Assembly: GCA_027625915.1 (NCBI GenBank)
Contig: JANTQA010000057.1
Location: 7,502,001-7,566,000, forward strand
DNA: 64,000 bases
Source: Anaeramoeba flamelloides
Taxonomy: Eukaryota; Metamonada; Anaeramoebidae
Direction: 5' to 3'
The notes beneath the pieces were generated by a model, which saw only the letters and a program-made list of their open reading frames with translations, did not search any database and had not been told where the DNA came from. The translations under genes and the position numbers were made by a program. This document shows, piece by piece, positions 36,151 to 48,710 of the stretch (its first letter is position 1; each line of letters starts with the position of its first letter).

Positions 36151-36448
36151 GTTTACAAAACCTTTTTCATGTTTTAGAAAAGTCTGTACTTTTTTAAAAT
36201 AGTTGTAAATGGATTTATTATAATTTTAGTTTTGAAAGCTTTTGGCAATATTAGATCAAATCCAAAATATAAAAATAATAATAAACAAAAAAATCGAACA
36301 ATTAAAGTGAAGTTTGGTACATTTGATCAAATTTCAATAATAAAAAAATATAAATTATAATAATTAATGAAATTATTTTTTAATAATCTTCATATATAAG
36401 AAGTTTTAAATTTTGAGTTGTGTTTTAAACCAAAAATTCTTTTTTATC

Positions 36449-37889
36449 TTAATTTTTGAGTTTGTTTAATCTTTCTAAGATGCTGTCTTCATTATTTTCG
36501 ATTTTTTCTTCTTCCATATTCTTGCTAGTTGTAGGAACACTTTTCATTTGCCCTTGGATCGATAATCCATGTTCTTCAGAGACTTGTTGAATAAGTAAAT
36601 CAACTTCTTCGTTTGGGGTTGAAATTGATTGATCCATTGACTCTCCCTTTTTTCATTTAAAAAGTTAATTGGGTGATTAGTTTTTCAAGAAATAAACAAA
36701 CAAAGAAAAAAGAAGAAATTTGAGCTTTTAATTGTAAAATTGGAACAAAAAAGCACGAACACTAAGACACGAAAAGTTAAGATCGAAAAAGAAGAATTGA
36801 AAATTTTTGATTGACGAAACCAAATTCAACAAAATAAAAAAACAAAAGAAAAAACCTGAAATTAAAAAAAAAAAGGAAAAAAAGAAAAGAAATATTTACC
36901 ATTGTTTCTGACATTATACCCAAATCATCAAATTGTTGTTCAAATTTATCCATTACTGAAGTCATCTATTTTTTTTTACAATATTCAAAATATTCCGAGA
37001 GACCACAGAGTTGTGGGTTAGTATACCATAGGTAAATTAAGAAGAAGAAGAGATATAAAAAAAAAAAAAAGAAACAACAAGAAAAAGAAAAAAATTATTA
37101 TTAGGTTTTGCCCGATCTTACCTCAACTACATTCATTTGTTCCATTGCCTTTGACATGTTACCAACTACACCCTTTTTAAAGTTTAAAAACAAATAGAAA
37201 CAGAAGGCAATAATGAAAAGAAAACGATTTAGTGATTAAATAAATAAACATAAGAAAGAAAGAAAAAGAAAGAAAGAAACAAGAAGAAAAAATCTCTTTG
37301 TCATTTTGGCAAAGCGAATTTGAAGAGGTTTAAAAAGCGTGGCTCGAATTGCTTAAAACAGTAAGTCAAACTTTTTGGGTCACACTTTTTAAAAGACTTG
37401 TAATCCTCTTTTTTACAATTACTTTGTTTTACAAAGAATTTTTTTTTTCTTGAAGCTTGCAATAAAAAAAAAAAAAGCTTTACTTTCATTGATCTAGTTA
37501 ATTTTTTCATTGTAAGAGCAGTTTGAATTTTTGAAGCAACACCATCAATTCTTGAAGACAGTTTCAAAAGGCTCATAGCTTGGTTCTTTTGTCGAATAGA
37601 ATTTTCTGCATAGATCCTTGCACCTTCTTGGTTGCCTTTTTGAATAGCCTTTTTCATCAGCCTTATTTGTTTTTTTTGTTCTTTTTCACATTTGCGTGAT
37701 TGTCTTGCAAGAGATTTGGAGGTGAATTTTAATTGGAATAACTGATCTTTTTTGATGAAGAGATTTATTGGTTGAATTAATCGAAAAGAAAAGTAAAAAA
37801 ATTTTGAATAAGTCTAAGGTTTGTTTGTTTGGAGAAGAAGAAAAAAAAAAAAGGTTGTTGTTGAGTTTAAAAAAAATCAAACTTTGCAT
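36449..37889 (-). CDS. CHMP1 (Did2/Vps46), ESCRT-III subunit
   Basis: Five minus-strand exons, 37889-37883, 37746-37484, 37172-37122, 36965-36900 and 36640-36449, join in phase to 192 residues (human CHMP1A/B 196/199). Family matches run end to end: LFQLKFTSKSLARQSRKCEK, KKAIQKGNQEGARIYAENSI, SRIDGVASKIQTALTM, MDKFEQQFDDL, STPNEEVDLLIQQVSEEHGL. The C-terminus SILERLNKLKN is a typical MIM1 helix that binds the MIT domain of Vps4/spastin-type ATPases. CHMP1 regulates ESCRT-III disassembly in endosomal sorting and abscission. Every junction aligns without gaps. The first exon is inferred as only ATGCAAA (7 nt), giving MQNQLFQLKF; this part is less certain than the rest. Confidence 0.93.
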
Positions 37890-40800
37890 TTAGAATTGAA
37901 AAAACTAGTATAATTTTTTAATAAAAGATAAAAAATGATCTTTATTTGGAAAAAATAATTTTTAAAGATGAAATCATGAAAAGGTGATATTTTTCGTTAT
38001 CCGTTGATTTGTGTTTTAAAGAATAAATAAATCTGGTACTTTTTTCTCTATTAGCTGAATAATTATTATTGATTTCTGTTTATTCTGAAAAAGTGATGTT
38101 CCTTTAGGACTACGTTGACAATTGAAATTTAAAGTATTAAGTGTTTTTGTCAGGTTTTGTTGGGTGGTTCATGATTTTCACCAATATTTCTTCAGTCAGA
38201 TCTAAGAAAGCAAAAAATGACCTATTTTTCCATAAATTTTTCCGTCCTCGTATCAAAAAATGAAAAAGAAGGTTGCAAAAAACAGCTTTTTGAGAAAATT
38301 AATTCCTAGGTGAAATTGACAGACCCTAGAGACATTACTGAGAAGTTTATATATTTATTTTTGATATGTGGGTTAACTTAAGAGGGTTTTAACTTTTCAT
38401 ATAAGACCAAAATGGAGGAATATTGCGATAAATTTTGGAATTATTTTTTGTTTGTTTTCAGGTTTGGTAAATATTTGCAAAAGGTCTTACAAAGTATTTG
38501 GTATTATATAGAATCGACCAAAATCCTTATTTTCTATCGAATAAAGATCATTTTTTCAACATAAAAAAATTTTTTTCATTAAGTGACTAGTCTCTATTAA
38601 TTTTTCTTTTTGACCAATAACTAAATAAGGAATCCTTATGTTGAAATATGTTTAAAATTGAAAATAGACAGGTTTTTTCAATGTTAGAACTTTTAGTTCT
38701 TGTTTTTTTTAAATTTTACAATTCTGTCAAAAAAAGTGACTTTTAAGAATTTTTTTTAAAAAAAAGATCTTCAACGGATGAGAATTTATTGATTAATTTT
38801 GGATTTAATTATTTTCTCAAAAATAATATTTATTCTCATTTGGAAAAACGAAAAAATAATTTAAAACTAGTGAATATTTTCTCTTTCACTTATGTTCATC
38901 CAACTTGACTCTATAAAGAACTCAATTTGTTTTATCAATAATACTTTTTAAAAAAATAGTTCTTATTCTTTTCTTTGATTTTTTTTTGACTCTGACAAAA
39001 ATTTTTGGGATGGTAATTTGGGAATACTTGTAAAAACTTCAAATTGAACAAAAACGAAAGAGTGTAAACTCAAAAAGTAGATTCATGAAAAAAAAAAAAA
39101 CAATGGTACAAGAAAAGAAAGAAAATCTTTTATTAAGATTAAAGCAAATATTGCATAGTTTTTTCGAATCAAACTGTTTTTTTCATGCAAATCCAAAAAA
39201 AACCTTTTCAGGTTTATTTTTCAAACTATTTTTTTGTACGTCTTCCACAAACATAACAAGGTTTTGCTTTCTTGCTCATATTTTTTTATTATTTTTTGTA
39301 TTTTTGCGAAAAGTTGAAAAAAAGCAACTATCAAAAAAGTGAAAAAATGGAATAATTTTTTATTTCTATAAAAACAATAACTAAATTTAATGAATGTCAT
39401 TTATCGAGATTTCATTAATATACTAAGAAGTTTTTCGCTTTGATTTCAAATCTAAGTAATTGGCAAAAAAAAATTCTAAATCCCTATTAAATTTACCTAA
39501 AAAAATTTAATATATACTAGTCCCTTAAAAAAAAACTGATTAATTTTTCTTAATTTAATTTCTATTTAGATCATTGGATGCAAAATTCCTCAAAACCTCA
39601 AACACAACGTATTTACCCAATTTGTATTGAATTGAACAATTATACTTTGAGAGAAACAAAAGAAAAAAATAAATTTTTCTGACAATAACTAGAATAAATC
39701 AAATGTTTTTTGGTATTTGGCAAAGGAGATTCTTTTCAAAAATCAAGTCACGTAAAAAATTTCTTCGAAAAGTTGTTGGGAACTTCAATTTTTGAAAAAA
39801 AAATAAAATCAACACAAAAACTAAAGAAAAGAGAGAAAGTTGCAACGGCTTTGTAAGGGTTATTTTGATTTCTGAATACATTCGTCCCATTCCTGTAACC
39901 CAATGTTCAAAAAATATTAGGCAATGAGATCTTCTAAAAGTTATAGAATTATTTATTAAGAATACTTGAAATTGGCCATCATTTTTTAGGGCCCGAAAAT
40001 CATGATTATATTTCTTTTTAATTTTTAGGTTTATTATTAAGTTTTTTCGAGTTTATATATCTCAAAATTTCTTCTGGAATTTTTCATTAAAAAAATATAC
40101 ACAAAATGATTTTTTGATCCTAATTGGAGAATATTTCGACAAGCCTGACTTCGCGATATAAATGAGATTCGAAAAAAGTTTTTTGAAACAAATTGGTTAA
40201 TTTTCTACACATTTCTTAAGGGGTTAAGGACATTTTCCCAATTTTTAGTTCCAGGTTTATTCAAAATTTTATCTTTCAAATCATTTATTTAATTAAATAA
40301 ATTGTTATTTTAATAAATATGCTAGTTGGGATATATACTAGTATAATATTTTTACATACAAAATTAAAAAATAGAATTCAAACAAATTAAAAAATTGAGC
40401 AAGAAAAAATAAAAAAAATTATATATTCCTTGATCTTATCTGTAACATTTGATACCAATTACTTTTTCTTTACTTGGTTTTTTATTTTTAATTCTGAATT
40501 GAAATACTTTTGTTTAGTTAATATTTTGGAAACAAATTACTTTTAATTTCTCAAGAATTCCCAAAATAACTTTGAATTCCTATTTTAATTTAATCCTTTT
40601 AATTCAAAGTTTGGTTCAAGAAAATACAATATTTTTTAATACTTCTTTATAAAAATAGATTTATTTGATGAATTTGTTTGATTTGAGAATTATTTATTAT
40701 TCCATTAAAATGAGAACTAAAAATAATTCTAATTCATACCAGAAATTTTTCTCAATTTTTCTTTTATTTTATGTTGAATCTTTTGTAACTGTATTTTTTA

Positions 40801-42007
40801 TTCTTACAATTAAACCCCTTTATTTTAATTTTTGGAATAGTATTCTTTGTTTTGGCTTGGTTTGATAAAAATATTTTAAAATTGAATATGGAAAGCAAAT
40901 TTGTCAGAAAAGATTTTGTAAAATAATAATAAAAAGTAATGGAGTTAAGAAATTTAAGGTAATAAATTGTTTGGATTCATACCAAATTAAGAAGATAAAG
41001 AAAACCAAATCTTCGAAAATGTCACTTTGAAAAAAAGCTTTTTTCATTCTTAATTATAGCAAGTTTCTTAGGAAAAGTGATCTTTTGTTTTTGGTTATAA
41101 AAAAGAAAAGATTGTTTTAGAATGCACACCCTTTCTTGGGTCTATTTTTTTTGTTTTATTGTTTGATTAATTTCAAAAACCATCAAAAAACAATTTCTTG
41201 ATCCAAAACCAAATTTAAAAAAAAGCAAAAAATTTAAAAAAAAAAATGTTTAATAAATTGAAAATCTGAAATATTCAACTATCTTTTACTTAATTTATTT
41301 TCACAAATAGGGTAATCGAATGAGATATGGGTTCCAAAGTTTTATTATGTTGTGGCACACAAAAAATCTTTTGTTAGTAATGTCCTCTTAATTAAAATGT
41401 TCAAATTGGGGAAATGATCTTACTTCCTTAAGGTTTAAAGTAGCTCAAATTTTCTTAGAAAATTCTTCATTTTATATTCTGGATTCTATCAATTTCATTT
41501 TTTTATTCATATGATAAACTATCAAAAAATAGGAAAATAATGGTAATTTTTTTTTTTGCTTCCATTATGTGTACAGATACAATCCTGTGATTTCCAGTCC
41601 TAGTGTTTTTTAACGCACCCGCTAACTAATCAAATAAGGTACAATCCTTGAATATTTTTTTTAAAAGTTCAATTCTTAAATAAGGTACAAAATGTTGTTT
41701 TTTTAAAGATTATTGTTTGAGTTCAAAAAAAAAAAAAAAAAAGATTGTACGTTATTATGACCAATCTTTTTTTGTGTTTTATATTGGTTTTTTATTGGAC
41801 CTTATTTTGATTATATTGTGTCTTATATGTGATTTTAGCGTGGACTAAAAAGCCCGAGGATGTATTATTTAAAAATCCCAATAAATTTAACATTTGTATG
41901 AAAATAATTTTATTTTTATTAATGTTTTGTTTCTGAGCATTTATCAAAAAGAAATGGCAATTCTGAAGGATAGATAATGCTCAAAAAGAAGGAATTACTG
42001 ATCAAAC
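37890..42007. other. 4.1-kb stretch without a supported gene
   Basis: AT-rich, with many homopolymer runs and short frames only. A minus-strand 52-codon open frame at 38137-38292 includes LDLTEEILVKIM, vaguely F-box-like, and a minus frame at 39699-39890 starts MGRMYSEIKITLTKPLQ; neither has enough support to call. A dispersed repeat lies at about 41600-41860. Confidence 0.4.
41600..41860. repeat. dispersed repeat G, copy 1
   Basis: Shares an ordered series of blocks with 46280-46520: 'CTAACTAATCAAATAAGGTACAA', an A-run followed by GATTGTACGTTATTATGACCA, then TTATTTTGATTATATTGTG and TTATATGTGATTTTA. Possibly another non-autonomous transposon; ends not clear. Confidence 0.5.
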
Positions 42008-42664
42008 TTATAATACATTTTTTTGAGAGTATTTGATTTTGAGTAAATTAGTTAATTGATCCAAATAAACTGTTTGTCGGAATTTGGCGTTATTCTCCAA
42101 GTCAGCATTCAATATTCTCGGATTTACTTTTTTTCTATTTTTGGGAATGATTTGTCCAAAATTTCTATTCCATTTTTTACGATCTCTTATCCAATTATTC
42201 TTTTTATTTGTTTTGTTGAATTGCTGTTGCTGTTCTTCGTGTTTTTGTTCAACCAATTCAAGATCATTATTTTCAATGTTTTTTGTTTCCTTTGTGGGTT
42301 TGTTTTGAATTTGAATTACACTTTCTTTGTCGTGCTTTAATGGCTTATTTTGTGAAATAGTATTGCGTAATTCTTTTTGTTCATATTCTTGATCAAAATC
42401 GATTGTCTTATTAAAGTAAACGGCCCACTGCTTTTGCTGGATTAACAATTTCTTTTTTTGGTATTCTGTTTCCTTTAAGAAATTGGAATTCCCTTCTTCT
42501 TCTTCTTCTTCTTCTTCGTTCGTGGAACACTCGTCTGAAGAAACCATAACAGAATCGTTACTACTGCTCTCTAAAAGGTTTGAGCTCGAAAAAAGCACAA
42601 AAACATAATGAAAGATCTTGGTAATAAAGTCCCAAATAGTTGCAAAAAAGGTAAATATGGACAT
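42008..42664 (-). CDS. hypothetical protein, 218 aa
   Basis: Uninterrupted single-exon frame from ATG 42664 to TAA. The first ~28 residues are hydrophobic and aromatic (FTFFATIWDFITKIFHYVFV), a possible membrane anchor or amphipathic helix. Then follow a Ser-rich segment, a run of eight Glu, and a charged, Gln/Asn/Lys-rich body (EEQQQQ, RDRKKWNRNF) without recognisable domain. It is divergent from the RPC7-like gene, start to start about 960 bp. Codon use and acidic runs resemble the real genes here, so it is probably expressed, but I do not recognise a family. Confidence 0.65.
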   Translation of the reverse strand: MSIFTFFATIWDFITKIFHYVFVLFSSSNLLESSSNDSVMVSSDECSTNEEEEEEEEGNSNFLKETEYQKKKLLIQQKQWAVYFNKTIDFDQEYEQKELRNTISQNKPLKHDKESVIQIQNKPTKETKNIENNDLELVEQKHEEQQQQFNKTNKKNNWIRDRKKWNRNFGQIIPKNRKKVNPRILNADLENNAKFRQTVYLDQLTNLLKIKYSQKNVL

Positions 42665-43621
42665 TGTTGGAGATTGTTTTACTTATTTTTTTTTTTCTTC
42701 AATTTTTGTTTTTTGAATCTGGAAAAGGGAGTCTGGTTCCTAGAGAATTGTAAAAAATGAAGAAAAAAGAGAAAGAATGAAAAAATGAAAAAATGATAAA
42801 TCGTTGAAAAACTCACTGAGATAAATAATCTTAAAAATTGTAGTTGCTATTTTTGAAAATACCGAATCAGTTTTGTTTTTTGAAAAAGGTTCAAGTTTTG
42901 GAAGTAATTAATAAGATCAAATTTTTCAATTTCATAATTTTTTCAATTAAAACTTTTGACAAACTTTGTCTTGAAAAACTCTTTTTGTCTTTTTTGTTTT
43001 CTTAAAAAAAGTTTCTGATTTTGGAAATTTCCAAATCTTATTTATTTAGGACAACTTGAAATACTCTTCAAACAAAAAAATTTGAAGATTTATCTTTTTT
43101 GTTTTCTATTTTTTAAACCCTTTTTGAGCTTTTAAACTACTCGATTTTTGAAAGGACGAAAGGGTATGAAAGAATACCTGAAATCTTGGTTGATCCAAAT
43201 AACTAGGCTGAAGGTTTTTAAAAACCATAATTGATTTGTATTTCCTGTTTTTATATTGATTCTGTGGAATTTCTCCCAAGAAACTTTGATCCAGTTTCTT
43301 CCAATTTATTATCTTATTTATTATAGAAACTTTAAAATTTGAATTGGATTTAAGAAGAAATGTTTGGTACCATACCCTGGCACAATTTGAATTTTTATTA
43401 AATAACCAAAGGATATTTCAAAAGAGTAATTAAGTTTTAATGTCTGTTTGGATTTGATAAACATTTAGCTACTGAAACAAAATCCTTCCTGATCGTCAAA
43501 TAAAAAACCATTCACCTTACGTAATAATTGACAACTTTCTTTGATTATTCTGTTTGTATCGTTATTTCATTTTTTTTAAAATTTTATCTTTTTTCCACAT
43601 ATTTTCCAAAGCGAAAATAAA
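42665..43621. promoter_or_regulatory. shared 5' region of two divergent genes
   Basis: Intergenic sequence between the starts of the hypothetical gene (-) and the RPC7-like gene (+). It must hold both promoters; no specific element can be identified. Confidence 0.35.
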
Positions 43622-44221
43622 ATGTCAAGATTTGCACGAACACAACCACAACAACCACGAGAATATAAGCAGCCTCCATTACTTTATCCTATTTTAGAAA
43701 CAAATATCAAACCACCAGATTTAATCAATTTATCTGAAAGGAATCGCTTTCTTGTTCGCAGTTATCGAAGGCTAAATTATTCGATTGTAAATTCCGAAAA
43801 TTACATCGAAAAAGGAGAAATTAGAAAGGGTAATGATTTTGAATCGTTAATCAAAAGATCCAAAGGGATCAATAATACAATGCCATACACACTTGTGTCT
43901 CGGGTAAGGAAAGATTGGATGATATATTATGCCAAAAAGGATCGAGAAAAAAACGATCCCAATTACGTCGAAAAGTCAAACGAAAAACGCTCACGATTAA
44001 ACAGAAAAAAAAACGAAAACGAAAACGAAGAAAAAGAAAAGGGTCTTGAGTTGGGATCAAATTCCGGTTCTGATTCAGAAATTGAAGGATCAGATGGGAA
44101 TCTCGCTGACGAAACATCAGAAGACGACCACCCAGATTATGGCGTAGAACACGAAGACAGAGAAGGAGAAGAAGACTTTGTTGGCGGAGAGCCGGATTCT
44201 GAAGATGGTGCTTATTTTTAA
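43622..44221 (+). CDS. RNA polymerase III subunit RPC7/Rpc31-like
   Basis: Single exon, 199 residues. The arrangement fits POLR3G/POLR3GL/Rpc31: a short N-terminus, a proline segment (QPPLLYPILETNIKPPDL) followed by a basic helix-like stretch (RNRFLVRSYRRLNYS), a middle part with KRSKGINNTMPYTL, and a long acidic tail ending EDFVGGEPDSEDGAYF, close to the EDFGGDSDDNMDEAIY end of the human protein. RPC7 belongs to the Pol III-specific RPC3-RPC6-RPC7 trimer acting in initiation. A KNENENEEKEKG tract begins the tail. The family is poorly conserved, so the call rests on overall layout and end motifs. A CACTA-like element starts about 50 bp after the stop. Confidence 0.72.
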   Translation: MSRFARTQPQQPREYKQPPLLYPILETNIKPPDLINLSERNRFLVRSYRRLNYSIVNSENYIEKGEIRKGNDFESLIKRSKGINNTMPYTLVSRVRKDWMIYYAKKDREKNDPNYVEKSNEKRSRLNRKKNENENEEKEKGLELGSNSGSDSEIEGSDGNLADETSEDDHPDYGVEHEDREGEEDFVGGEPDSEDGAYF

Positions 44222-44271
44222 TCATCCAAATTCCATCAAACAAACTTTTTGAAAAAAATTCTTAAATACAT

Positions 44272-44973
44272 CACTACAAGGAAAATTTAAATACCTAAAA
44301 TTAAAGTTAGCCAAAACTATACATTGGATTTCAGTTATACTTCTTTTATAAATTATTTTTTCAAAGTTATCTTAATTTTATGTAATAAAAAAAGGATAGC
44401 TATTAAACTCATGAAAATCTGAATACCCCCCTTTTCAAAAATACCGACTTTTGAAAAAAACACCTATTTTCAGGGTATTTTTTTATTGGAAAAAGTTGAA
44501 ATGAATTAATTTTTGATTGAACATTAAGATTGAAAAAAGAATATATGTTAAAGTAATTTGCTGAAAAAAACAAGGAATAGATATAAAAACTCAAACAAGG
44601 AAAAAATTAAAATGATAAAAAATATTCCAAAAACAGATAAAAAATCAGATTTTCAATTTAATTTAGCAATATCTTTTGATTGAAATATTTTGTTCTAATA
44701 TCAAATTGAAAAATATGTTTCCTTTTAGACTATTAAAAAAATACTTGAAAATTATCTCTCTACTAAGCCAATTAAAAAATTAAAAAATTTTACAATTAAA
44801 AAAATGAAAAAAATATTACTGAAAAATTTCATTTTTTTTTCAATTCCTATTAATATCTATTAAAGTTGTAAACCTCATTGAAAATTGTTATGTATAATAA
44901 TGTTTATTATATGAGTGTATTTCAAAAATACAAAATTTAGAGATTTTTTTTTGAAAAAATTTTCCTTGTAGTG
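44272..44973. mobile_element. CACTA-like non-autonomous element
   Basis: Both ends read CACTACAAGGAAAATT inward (the right end as its reverse complement), with AT on either side as a possible 2-bp target duplication. The CACTACAAG terminus is typical of CACTA (En/Spm) transposons. 702 bp, no transposase visible. Confidence 0.7.
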
Positions 44974-45355
44974 ATGACATTAATTTAACGTATGACCCCA
45001 AATCTTTGACCAATTAATTTAATTTTTTTTTTTAATCACAACCCCCAAATGTTTCGTCTAAAAAACCCTTTGGGTATTTTAGAATTTAGTCTTTCTTTTT
45101 TTATTCTTAATCTAATTGGTTTTATTCACTCTTGTATTATATTTAAAATCTATTTTAAAAATAAATCCAGTTGAAAAAATTTTCTTTAATTTTCTTCGAC
45201 TGTTAAATTCAAATCAAAACAATTCAACTTTTATCATAAAGTGGAATAAGAAAGAACCAAAAAATCTCTCAAATTTTCATTTTCAATTTACTTTGAACCG
45301 AACTTGGTATTTTTTCAATTTCTAATTCGAAGAATATTTGAGAAATTTCATACTA

Positions 45356-45835
45356 CAGTGGTGTAAATAACCCGTGTTGACAACCTTTAACCCATTACAA
45401 AAATTTAACTCGTGTTTTTTTTTTCTTCAGACTTGGGTATTGGAGGATAGGAAGATACACATATATTCTTGGTTCGGATTTAAATTGACTTTAGAGATTA
45501 GATCTTTGATTAGCAGAAATGACTCAATAATATTAAATGCTTTTGTTTCATAAATTTCATCATATTTACAAAATTTCTGTTATTAAATGATTTTTTTATC
45601 AAAATTCAAAAAATGAAATTATGCTCATTTTTTTAGTCAAAAAATTACATTTTAATCGGTCCACATCTTCATAATTCTTTTTTAAAATTTATATAAAGAA
45701 CCACATTTCATGTTTATATACTGTTACCACCCCATTGATATCTTTCTTTTATATCTAAAGTCAGCCAATATTTTTTGCAGGAGTTAAATTTTTGCAATGG
45801 GTTAAAATAAAAAACACGGGTTATTTACGCCACTG
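45356..45835. mobile_element. TIR element (CAGTGG-type ends), compact copy
   Basis: Left end CAGTGGTGTAAATAACCCGT; right end reversed CAGTGGCGTAAATAACCCGT, one mismatch over 20 bases. 480 bp, non-coding. Internal blocks match 244-1114 in order. No clear target-site duplication. Confidence 0.85.
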
Positions 45836-45836
45836 G

Positions 45837-46279
45837 ACTGTCTTTTTCCAATTAAGATTGAAAAAGATTTTCCTTTTATTACCTTCTATTTCGGACCTGA
45901 AAAATATTTTTTGATAGATTGATTTAAGAATATTTTAGTTCAAAAACTTGAATCCAAATATTTGTAAAATTAGAAATTATCTTTTTTTAAACTTTTGATT
46001 AATACCATTCAATTTCCGGGTTTTTTTTATTTGTATTAATTGATCTTCTTCTTTCTTGTGGTTACCCTTAAATCTATAGATATATTTCAAAATAATATTT
46101 TTTTTATTAAAAAGGGTTTCGATTTGAAAACTACCCTCATAAATATCTCAGTACTATTGTACTATATGTTTCAATATTTTATAAAATATGAAAAATTAAC
46201 AAACTACCTCTTGAAATCCAAAAATCAAGAAGATGATTCTTAATCGACAGAGTGAAATTAAATTATTTAAACTGTTACA
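45837..46279. other. no gene seen
   Basis: AT-rich spacer between two repeats. Confidence 0.4.
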
Positions 46280-46520
46280 GTCTATATACATTTTAACGTA
46301 CACTCTAATTAATCAAATCAAGGTACAAAACAATTTAAGAAACAATTCTTCAATACTAGTAACATAATTTTTTTGTAGATTTTTGTAAGTTTAAAAAAAA
46401 AAGGATTGTGTGTTATTATGATCAAAATTTTTTTGTTCATTATTGTTTTTTTTTTGTGTATCTTGATTTTGATTATTTTGTGGCTTATTTGTGATCTTAT
46501 AAAATGCAAAAAAATTCCTA
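46280..46520. repeat. dispersed repeat G, copy 2
   Basis: Homologue of about 41600-41860, with the same order: 'CTAATTAATCAAATCAAGGTAC', an A-run plus GGATTGTGTGTTATTATGATC, then 'TTGATTATTTTGTGGCTTATTTGTGATCTTA'-type blocks. Confidence 0.5.
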
Positions 46521-47572
46521 TTATTATATTCTCATACAAAAAATAATCTTTAGGTAGTTCTAGCTTTAATAATACCAAAATTTCTTTTCTTTCTTTGATC
46601 GGTACATGTCAACAAATATATAAGAAATCTTTGAATTTTCAATTAATTTCACAAAAAAATGGTTGGTATTAAAATTTCATTTATGATTTTTCAAATTTTT
46701 ATTTATTGACTTTTGATGAAATTTTCAATGAATACTTATTAAAAAAACAAAATTTATCTAAAAATTATAAAATTATTTTTTTGTATGGAATTATATTCAA
46801 ATTATCATTATAATTCTTGAAAAATATTTTGTTAATTTATATCACTCTTCAAAACAGTTCAATTACAACCAGGGACCTAAAATAAATTAATATTCTTAAG
46901 GGACTAATCCTTATAATTTTTTATTTTGACCAATTCCTAAATAATATTCCTTATCTAGAAATAGGTGTAATATTGAAAATAAACAGGTTTTTTTCAAATA
47001 TAAATAATTGGCAAAAAATTTTCTCAATCTCTATTAAATTTAGAAATAGGTCAAAAAAAAAATAATAGAGAAGAGTCCCATAAAAGAAAAAAAAATAATA
47101 AATTCAAAGAAAAATTCATTCCATTATTATCAAACAAACCAACCCACGAAATACGTAATCCTTTTTTCATGAAATCTAAAAAGTAATTTAGGAGATCTTT
47201 AAAAAAAGTATTTTGATTCAAGATATTTTTGCTAATAGTCCATCCATAATAAAAATACTTGTTAAAATATAACAAGATAGAAATATTAGTCTACTTAATT
47301 CCCCTTTTTGTTCTTTAATCTCAAATTTTTTCTTTTTTTCATTATCAGTTTATTTCCAATCAAAAATTCTGTTGGACTTTTATCCTTTGCTCACTTTTTT
47401 ACAAAATAGTTTACCATCAATCCCTTAAAAATATAATTGGATTTTAACAAAACACTTCTTCAAACAAATCATTTTGAAAGTTTAAACGACAAAGATCGAA
47501 TTCCACTTATAATCAATCATCTTTCACTTTAGTTTTAAATTTCATTTTTTTCTTTTTTATTTTTCTTTTCAG
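46521..47572. other. upstream region of ZW10, first exon not found
   Basis: The ZW10 frame implies at least one further 5' exon, but no convincing ATG exon with a phase-1 donor is visible here. No other gene. Confidence 0.4.
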
Positions 47573-48676
47573 ATAATCGAACAAAATCTTTTGTTGGATT
47601 TATTAACAAAATAAACAGCAATATGACAACCAAAGTGAAAGAATCAAAAACTAGATTACAATCAGGTATTACTCATTTCAATCAACAATATGATTCTAGC
47701 ATCGTTGCGTTAGGAAAAGTGAATGAAAGGATCGATCAATTATTTAAAAAAACAAATAACCTTGAAGTGCTTTGCTTAACTGTGAAGGAGCAAAGCAATG
47801 ATCTTGTTGCATTAACCCGCGAAATAAGGGGGAAAAATGAGTTGTACGAATGTGTTAAACAAGCAAATAATCTTCAAAATGAGCTAAATCAATACGAAGA
47901 ATTATTAAAAAAAACCGCTTTTATTCAAGCATCAAAAATATGTAAGTCTGCAACAAACAGCTTTAATGAATTTTCTAATCTCCTGAGCAAGTATGAAAAC
48001 GAAGAAAATAAAGAAAGTAAAGAAAATATTAATATCTACATTTGGCTAAAAGAAGATTTAGAAAAGAAAAACGAGAGACTTGTGAATGAATTAACAAAGG
48101 TTTCATCAAAATTATGGGAAATAGATGAAAATGAAAAACAAAAATCGATCGAATTTTTTTCAAATCTTCAAGTCAACGAAAAACCAATTAGTTCTTTCAA
48201 TCTTTATCAGTCACTAATAAACTGCAATATAATAAATAAAAAAATCCAAGAATTATGCAATACTTTATACAACGATTTTCTTTTGCCCTTCATTGGCAAT
48301 ACTAAAACCAAAATTTTAATCAAAGAATCCGAAAACTCTAAACAATGGTCTTTAAATTTATTAAAAGAAGATAAAGAAGAAAAGGAAGGAAAAGAAGAAA
48401 AAAAAGAAAAAAAAGAAAAACAAAAAAAAGAAGAAGAAAAAGAAAAAGAAGAAAAAGAAAGTGAAACCAAAGAACAAAAAAAAAACACAACTAAAGTTAA
48501 TCAGATATTTGAAAAGGGATTCAAATTGTTAACAATTTTGTCTAATATTTCATCCTTGTTAAAAATTCTTTTTACTTATTTTTCACAAGAGAAAAAAGAA
48601 AAAGAACAAGAAATTGAAATTCCAAAAGAAACGAAAAAGGAAATTGAAGAAGAAAAAGAAATTAATAAAGAAGTAA

Positions 48677-48710
<34 letters not shown>

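Noticed and set aside
34465-36205. Recurrent short phrase like 'CACTTTTTTAAAATAG' (also near 16855 and 17670)
   Set aside because: Too short and AT-rich to define a repeat family by eye.
38137-38292. Minus-strand 52-codon frame containing LDLTEEILVKIM, F-box-like
   Set aside because: No start codon exon or convincing splice partner; frames of this length are common by chance in this sequence.
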